64,000 nt of DNA from Paenibacillus sp. 481 (GTDB lineage Bacteria > Bacillota > Bacilli > Paenibacillales > Paenibacillaceae): positions 1,840,001 to 1,904,000 of the forward strand of contig NZ_CP075175.1 of the NCBI RefSeq assembly GCF_021223605.1, written 5' to 3'. The notes below the pieces were generated by a model that worked only from the letters and a program-made list of their open reading frames with translations, did no database searches and was not told the DNA's origin. A program made the position numbers and the translations under genes. Shown piece after piece: positions 59,454 through 64,000 of the stretch (its first letter is position 1; each line of letters opens with the position of its first letter).

Positions 59454-60617
59454 TCAGCCGCCGATGCTGACCAATTTTTGTCCCTGTCGCAACAAGTTTT
59501 CGTAATCGTATTTCGCCTTGATTGGGTTCAACTGAAGTTCATCAACAGCAGCACCATCGAGCTTAAAATAAGCCTTTAACGTTTCATATTGTGTCTTTCC
59601 TCGTTGTGTTGAACGATCTTCAATCGCTTCTTTCCAAGCAATATTAGCTTTATCCATCAATAATTCGAGCGCGGAGCCTGTCTCATATCTGATGTCTCGT
59701 TGTAAAAAGCTCGGTGAATAGGCTTCCCCATTGGCAATATAATTAAAGGCTTGCATAAACGTAATATGGTACGGTTTCTCTTTGAGGGCCAATACCGTTA
59801 AATTCCCGCCCGTTAACTGACTATAACGATACTCGATGTATCGTGCAGAGCCTTCAATTGCCTCTGTTTTGGTTTCGGCAATCAATTGTGGCCACTTCTG
59901 ATAACGGTAATTACGTACGAGCGTCCAATCGTACAGCAATTGCTGAATCGTCTCTGGACTGTTGCTCGTCATTGCCTGATCCAATAATGAAAACTCAACT
60001 CCCATTAGAGCATAATTTTCTTTATTGGCAAGATAGTCAACAATATGATCGCTACCGTTTAAATCATACGTCCACTCTTTTTGCTTATACGTATGAAACG
60101 CCTCATGCAACAAAAATGAAGCAAAATCAAAATAAAGATCAGGGTCATTCAACATTTTAGGATGATATTTATAGTACATAACCTCGGTATCATTTATTGT
60201 TAACGTCGAGAAGTTAGCAGGGAACCACGCTGAAAGCGCCCTTACATCAAAACGGCTTAAACGATACACCTTAGGCAACCGCAAAGAGTCAGGCGTTTTA
60301 ATTTCAGCGGTAAATAAATTGCTCTCCATTTGTGGGACATTCACCACATAAGCTTCACGGCGCCAAAATCCTCGATCTTTATTCGTACCAATAAGAACTA
60401 ACGGCTCTTTATCAAACCGATAATCCTTATCCCACAGCTTATCACTCGATTTTTCGAAATTTGTATATATGGTGGATAGTTCCCGGAGCATGCGTTGATC
60501 CGTTTCATTTAATGACTCAAAAGTGGTTCGATAAAACTTATTTGAAAGGATCGTTAGCAGCAGCACCGCCACTAATGCCACGCCTATACATACAATCGCT
60601 TTTTTTGACTTTTTCAT
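59454..60617 (-). CDS. Membrane-anchored HExxH metallopeptidase-like protein
   Basis: 387 residues. One N-terminal membrane anchor (AIVCIGVALVAVLLLTILS) is followed by an external domain with the zinc motif LLHEAFHTYKQ (about residue 170). A downstream glutamate in KTEAIEGSARYIEYR, about 85 residues later, is the likely third ligand of a gluzincin. No named family was recognised. The ATG at 60617 has GAGGTG 4 bp upstream; ATGs at 60632 and 60629 are less suitable. It stands alone with its own terminator. An extracytoplasmic protease is inferred. Confidence 0.7.
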   Translation of the reverse strand: MKKSKKAIVCIGVALVAVLLLTILSNKFYRTTFESLNETDQRMLRELSTIYTNFEKSSDKLWDKDYRFDKEPLVLIGTNKDRGFWRREAYVVNVPQMESNLFTAEIKTPDSLRLPKVYRLSRFDVRALSAWFPANFSTLTINDTEVMYYKYHPKMLNDPDLYFDFASFLLHEAFHTYKQKEWTYDLNGSDHIVDYLANKENYALMGVEFSLLDQAMTSNSPETIQQLLYDWTLVRNYRYQKWPQLIAETKTEAIEGSARYIEYRYSQLTGGNLTVLALKEKPYHITFMQAFNYIANGEAYSPSFLQRDIRYETGSALELLMDKANIAWKEAIEDRSTQRGKTQYETLKAYFKLDGAAVDELQLNPIKAKYDYENLLRQGQKLVSIGG

Positions 60618-60982
60618 TATACACCTCATCACTTTCGTTTTATTAACATACCCACTTCATAGTTGTCTTCCTCATTTATCGCTAAATCGGATTATCTTGT
60701 GGGCAGCCTCAATTTTAACAAGACAAGACAATAACGTTAATGCATTCCCCTTACATTAAACTTACAATTTTGAAATAAAAAAACCTCACCAGATTGGTGA
60801 GGGCTTACAGTTATATGGTTACCGTCCATTGCTCGGCACAGCAAAAACCTGCTCGGGGTTGGTTTTTTAGCTAATCCGCTAATGTCCTTTAACAGATCTC
60901 ACAGAGCTTATTTCGCTCATATTGGACAGAAAAATAAGGGCTAGTAGAATGAACACATAAAAAACCAAGGAGCGGATTTACT

Positions 60983-61024
60983 ATGCCAAAACAAAGACGC
61001 TCATTTACAGCTGAGTTTAAGTTA
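60983..61024 (+). mobile_element. Stub of an IS3-family transposase orfA
   Basis: ATG with AAGGAG upstream, reading MPKQRRSFTAEFKL, the characteristic start of IS3-group OrfA proteins. Homology ends at once and the frame continues into unrelated sequence to a stop near 61116. Only the 5' end of the element remains. Confidence 0.75.
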
Positions 61025-61155
61025 CTACTTTACTATATCATGTCAGACTTATTTATATCATATAGAACATGGTCGTTTTTTCTTTCCGTATGCAACATGG
61101 TTGATTCAAAAAGCTAAAAAAGTAGACCACCCTGTGCTAAGGTATACGGCCTACT

Positions 61156-61335
61156 TTAGGTAAATGTATGAACTACTTGCTCATTCAAAACAGCTGGTAT
61201 CTCTACTTGTGTGTTTACTCCGATTTGTCCCGATGCAACAAACAGTTTCGCACTCTTGGAATTTTTGTGATGTGCGTGTAATTCCCCACTGGCGCTGGCA
61301 TAGCGGTAAGATTTGTTCTCATAATTTCCGTGCAT
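61156..61335 (-). pseudogene. 59-codon ORF, probably the tail of a lost gene
   Basis: Reads MHGNYENKSYRYASASGELH, then AHHKNSKSAKLFVASGQIGV and a short end with VEIPAVLNEQVV. Composition is gene-like, but there is no ribosome site and the frame is open upstream only to a nearby stop. Not recognised. Confidence 0.35.
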
Positions 61336-61597
61336 AATAGCGACACCACGTCATTTTGGATTGTATGCTATATTCATTGCGGAAGTCATTTGGACACACT
61401 TCACCGTAAAATATGACTCCTAGAAAAAAAAGAAATGGAGTATCCATAACCGGATGATAAATATTTACGCGATTTCTTTTTCATCTGTGGACACTCCCCC
61501 TCTATCTAAAAATAACAAAGTTTTCCTGTGGCATACGTAGTTCATCGGATATAGTCAAAACATTCACACATTATCTCAGCTTACTTATGTTTTGTGA

Positions 61598-62350
61598 CTA
61601 ATAAACCGCTATCGGCCCATAAGGACCAGCGATAATTTCAATTTTTGTTTCAAAAATATCTGTTAAAATTTCTGGGTCCATAATCTCTTCTACCGTGCCA
61701 AAAGCGGCAATTTGTCCATTTTTCATTGCACAAATTCGATCCGAATATTTGGCTGCAAAATTGATATCATGCATAACAGTCAGAATCGTTCTTCCAAATT
61801 CGTTAGCAGCATGTCTCAAATGCTCCATCATTTGAACAGAACGAGCAATATCAAGATTGTTCAGCGGTTCGTCCAAAAGTACATATTCCGTCTCTTGGCA
61901 CAAAACCATTGCAACATATGCCCTTTGCCTTTGACCACCTGAAAGCTCATCTAAATATCTATTTTCTAGATCTGTCAAATCTAAAAAATCGATATATTTC
62001 GAAATAATAGCCTCATCCTCTTTCGTTAGCCTTCCCTTTGAATAAGGAAAACGTCCAAATCCAGCTAGTTGTCGGACAGTAAGCCTCGTTACAAAATGAT
62101 TTTCTTGTCGCAAAATAGTCACGATTTTGGCTAAGTCATTCGATTTAGATGTAGTAACATCCATGTTGGCCACCATAATTTGACCTTCATCCATATCCAG
62201 AAGTCTGCCAATCATCAAAAGTGTCGTAGACTTTCCAGCACCATTGGGTCCAATTAAAGAAGTGAATCCAGCTTTTGGTATTTCAATATCCAAAGGCCCT
62301 ATTTTAACCTTATCCGTATAAGACTTTCTAACATTATTAATTTTTATCAT
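61598..62350 (-). CDS. Siderophore ABC importer ATPase (YclP/FecE-like)
   Basis: 250-residue ABC ATPase: Walker A LIGPNGAGKSTTLL, Q-loop TILRQENHFVTRLTV, signature LSGGQRQRAYVAM, Walker B YVLLDEPLNNLD and switch His in TVMHDINFAA. This is the FepC/FecE class that powers iron-siderophore uptake. It overlaps the permease gene by 4 bp. Gene order permease-permease-ATPase matches yclN-yclO-yclP of Bacillus (petrobactin uptake). A binding protein gene is not visible between this gene and the IS debris. Confidence 0.92.
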   Translation of the reverse strand: MIKINNVRKSYTDKVKIGPLDIEIPKAGFTSLIGPNGAGKSTTLLMIGRLLDMDEGQIMVANMDVTTSKSNDLAKIVTILRQENHFVTRLTVRQLAGFGRFPYSKGRLTKEDEAIISKYIDFLDLTDLENRYLDELSGGQRQRAYVAMVLCQETEYVLLDEPLNNLDIARSVQMMEHLRHAANEFGRTILTVMHDINFAAKYSDRICAMKNGQIAAFGTVEEIMDPEILTDIFETKIEIIAGPYGPIAVY

Positions 62351-63411
62351 AGAGCCCTCTTCCTTAAAATTACAGATAAGAATAAAATTCCACCGAACAG
62401 CTCGATAATAACTGAAACTACCCCTTGAGCATTAAATACATGATACATCAGAAAATACGCACTCGTTAATATCAAAAAACCTATCGCAAGAGCCATTGGA
62501 AACATATATCTATGGTCATAAGTTGGCGCCGCTTGATAACTCAATGTTGCTACTAAAAATCCATAGAAAGTAAGTGGTCCAATTAAAGCCGTTGAAATTG
62601 ACATCAACACAGAAACTAATATAAGCGTATAAATGATACTAGATTGATGTTTAACTCCAAAAGAAGTAGCGGCATCTTTTCCAAGTGACAATACATTTAA
62701 TTTCTTCGAATAAGCAAGCAGTAACAATGCGACAACGATTACGATTGGAATTACAATTGGATAATAATCAGCATCTGCATTATTGACAGAACCAAACAAT
62801 CTTGCCTGTAAAATATCAAACTCAGACGGTGCAAGAAGTCTTCTCATAAACGTTGATACAGAGTTCAGTCCCGTACCAATAATAATGCCTACCAAAAGCA
62901 TAAGTTGTAAGTTACCATACTTTCCAGAAAGCAACCATCCATAAAGGATCAAACTCATCAAGACCATCATAATGACTTGAAATAGAAATGATCCAGTACC
63001 ACTAAAATTGATTAGTGCACCAGCACCAAAGAAAAATACGGTGCTCGTTTGAATGGTTGAGTAAAGTGATTCGAAACCTAAGAGTGAAGGGGTTATAATT
63101 CGATTATTCGTAATCGATTGAAAAGCCACTGTCGCCAAGCTTTGACAAATTGCAGCAATAACCATTGCAATAAGAGCTTCTATCCTTCTCATAACAACTG
63201 GAATAAAAGAAGGTGAATCTATTGGAACCGGATTGTTATAAACTAAAAGTCCATATGAAGAAAGAATGCCCAAAACCATTAATGTAATTAGCAAAATCCA
63301 ATAACGTCTTTCCTCTTTCTTAGAACGAAAAGCTCTAGCTGATCTATTTTTATTAGGAGGGCTAGAATAGATTTTGACATTTTCTTTATTTCTATATTCC
63401 AATGCGTTCAT
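62347..63411 (-). CDS. Siderophore ABC importer permease (YclO/FecCD family)
   Basis: 354 residues with an N-terminal basic cytoplasmic extension of about 35 residues followed by nine to ten membrane helices. FecCD landmarks are VAFQSITNNRIITPSLLGFE, GIIIGTGLNSVSTFM and LGKDAATSFGVKHQSSI. It pairs with the upstream permease, with overlapping ATGA-type junctions on both sides, and the ATPase gene follows. Confidence 0.9.
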   Translation of the reverse strand: MNALEYRNKENVKIYSSPPNKNRSARAFRSKKEERRYWILLITLMVLGILSSYGLLVYNNPVPIDSPSFIPVVMRRIEALIAMVIAAICQSLATVAFQSITNNRIITPSLLGFESLYSTIQTSTVFFFGAGALINFSGTGSFLFQVIMMVLMSLILYGWLLSGKYGNLQLMLLVGIIIGTGLNSVSTFMRRLLAPSEFDILQARLFGSVNNADADYYPIVIPIVIVVALLLLAYSKKLNVLSLGKDAATSFGVKHQSSIIYTLILVSVLMSISTALIGPLTFYGFLVATLSYQAAPTYDHRYMFPMALAIGFLILTSAYFLMYHVFNAQGVVSVIIELFGGILFLSVILRKRAL

Positions 63412-64000
63412 CTTAGCCCCCTATGTTTTCTTTGTCTCAATAAAATAGCAATAAATACGGCTGATCCTAATGTTCCTAGTATTAAAGAGACAGGTACTTC
63501 AAAAGGCATGATAATGGTTCGAGAAATGATGTCACAGAACGTTATCGTACCCATGCCTATCACGCATACCCAAGGCAAATTACTTCTAAGATCATCTCCC
63601 CTAAACATGGAAACAATATTAGGGACAATTAAGCCTAAGAAAGGTAAGTTACCAATAACAGCCGCAACAATGCCAACAGCAAAAGAAATAAGACCCGTAG
63701 CAAAAAGAATGAGCCTGCCATAATTTACGCCAAGACTTGTTGCAACATCTTCCCCTAGTCCAGCTAAAGTCAATCTATTAGCAAAAATAAAAATTAAAAT
63801 GGTAACGATAACAATTAGCCATAAGTATTCATATCTTCCAATTTGAACGGCCGCAAAAGAGCCTACGAACCAACTTTCAATACTTTGCGTTCTTTGATAC
63901 AGGAGTCCCAAAAAAGTGGAAACCGCAGATATGACTGCTCCAAGCATCAGCCCAATGATCGGGACAATTAAAGACGAACGAAGCTTAACTCTTCTTAAAA
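63408..64000 (-). CDS. Siderophore ABC importer permease (YclN/FecCD family), 5' end outside window
   Basis: The frame is open to the window edge (RRVKLRSSLIVPIIGLMLGA is read upstream of the first internal ATG at 63947), so the gene is cut. The visible 197 codons contain FANRLTLAGLGEDVATSLGV, GIVAAVIGNLPFLGLIVPNI and SMFRGDDLRSNLPWVCVIG, all FecCD permease landmarks. It overlaps the next permease gene by 4 bp. Iron regulation would lie outside the window. Confidence 0.9.
   Translation of the reverse strand, partial: LRRVKLRSSLIVPIIGLMLGAVISAVSTFLGLLYQRTQSIESWFVGSFAAVQIGRYEYLWLIVIVTILIFIFANRLTLAGLGEDVATSLGVNYGRLILFATGLISFAVGIVAAVIGNLPFLGLIVPNIVSMFRGDDLRSNLPWVCVIGMGTITFCDIISRTIIMPFEVPVSLILGTLGSAVFIAILLRQRKHRGLR

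Larger units (their letters stand above)
60640..61597. other. Gene-poor region with IS and gene debris
   Basis: Nearly 1 kb without an intact gene. It contains a strong minus-strand terminator (60784-60802, CCTCACC/GGTGAGG with seven T residues) that now follows no complete gene, an IS3-type stub (60983-61024), a 59-codon fragment (61156-61335) and a terminator-like hairpin (61438-61497, GAGTATCCA / TGGACACTC arms) that probably ends the siderophore operon. Confidence 0.6.

Noticed and set aside
1..64000. CRISPR arrays, rRNA and tRNA genes
   Set aside because: No regularly spaced repeat-spacer array and no rRNA or tRNA-like sequence was recognised on either strand.

Overview
The window reads as a chromosome segment of a spore-forming, low-to-moderate GC member of the Bacillota, most likely Paenibacillus or a close relative. 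The evidence is strong AGGAGG-type ribosome sites, frequent TTG/GTG starts, a Spo0E-like phosphatase, a SorC-type DeoR, a TPP-riboswitch-controlled ykoEDC thiamine transporter, a ywqA/ywqB-type SNF2-SWIM pair, mhqO/mhqD, yclNOP siderophore genes, and a cyclodextrin glucanotransferase next to a maltodextrin ABC importer. No rRNA, tRNA or CRISPR array was seen. No intact insertion sequence was seen, only an IS3-type stub.

Layout. 0.1-4.9 kb: deoxyribonucleoside catabolism (nupC-deoC with its regulator deoR) and a chemoreceptor. 4.9-9 kb: bdbD-bdbC thiol oxidation pair, a SAM methyltransferase, a PTS-IIC-like permease and a CadC-like ArsR repressor. 9-14.5 kb: a beta-helix protein, a 3-methyladenine glycosylase, a RecB-like nuclease and two exported proteins. 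14.7-24.1 kb: a starch/cyclodextrin locus all on the minus strand (cyclomaltodextrinase, CGTase, MdxE-F-G-like importer, LacI regulator). Here two long 5' leaders share an unusual set of hairpins. 24.3-26.8 kb: a Panacea-type toxin-antitoxin candidate and a bacteriocin-like precursor with a tiny membrane partner that seems to start at ATT. 26.8-36.1 kb: SRAP protein, ECF sigma/anti-sigma pair, TPP riboswitch with ykoEDC, and a LacI regulator with an MFS exporter.

36-48.3 kb: two exported paralogues, the SNF2-SWIM pair, tandem subclass-B1 metallo-beta-lactamase-like proteins, an FHA/winged-helix regulator and a leukocidin-family pore-forming toxin. 48.4-54.8 kb: an accessory island with a secreted toxin-like protein, several roughly 110-residue membrane proteins (probable immunity proteins), a 730-bp segmental duplication containing a 183-bp inverted-repeat element, a lone winged-helix regulator, a SMI1/KNR4 protein and an overlapping XRE/Spo0E pair. 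54.9-56.5 kb: an RRNPP-type XRE-TPR regulator translationally coupled to two tandem, paralogous exported mini-peptides missed by normal ORF cut-offs. This looks like a complete peptide quorum-sensing cassette. 56.6-59.1 kb: quinone/aromatic detoxification genes. 59.4-64 kb: a membrane metallopeptidase, IS and gene debris, and a siderophore ABC importer running off the right edge.

The strongest candidates for something undescribed are the regulator plus twin-peptide cassette, the paired leader RNAs in front of the two starch enzymes, and the duplicated toxin/immunity island. All assignments are from reading the sequence; no database search was possible.
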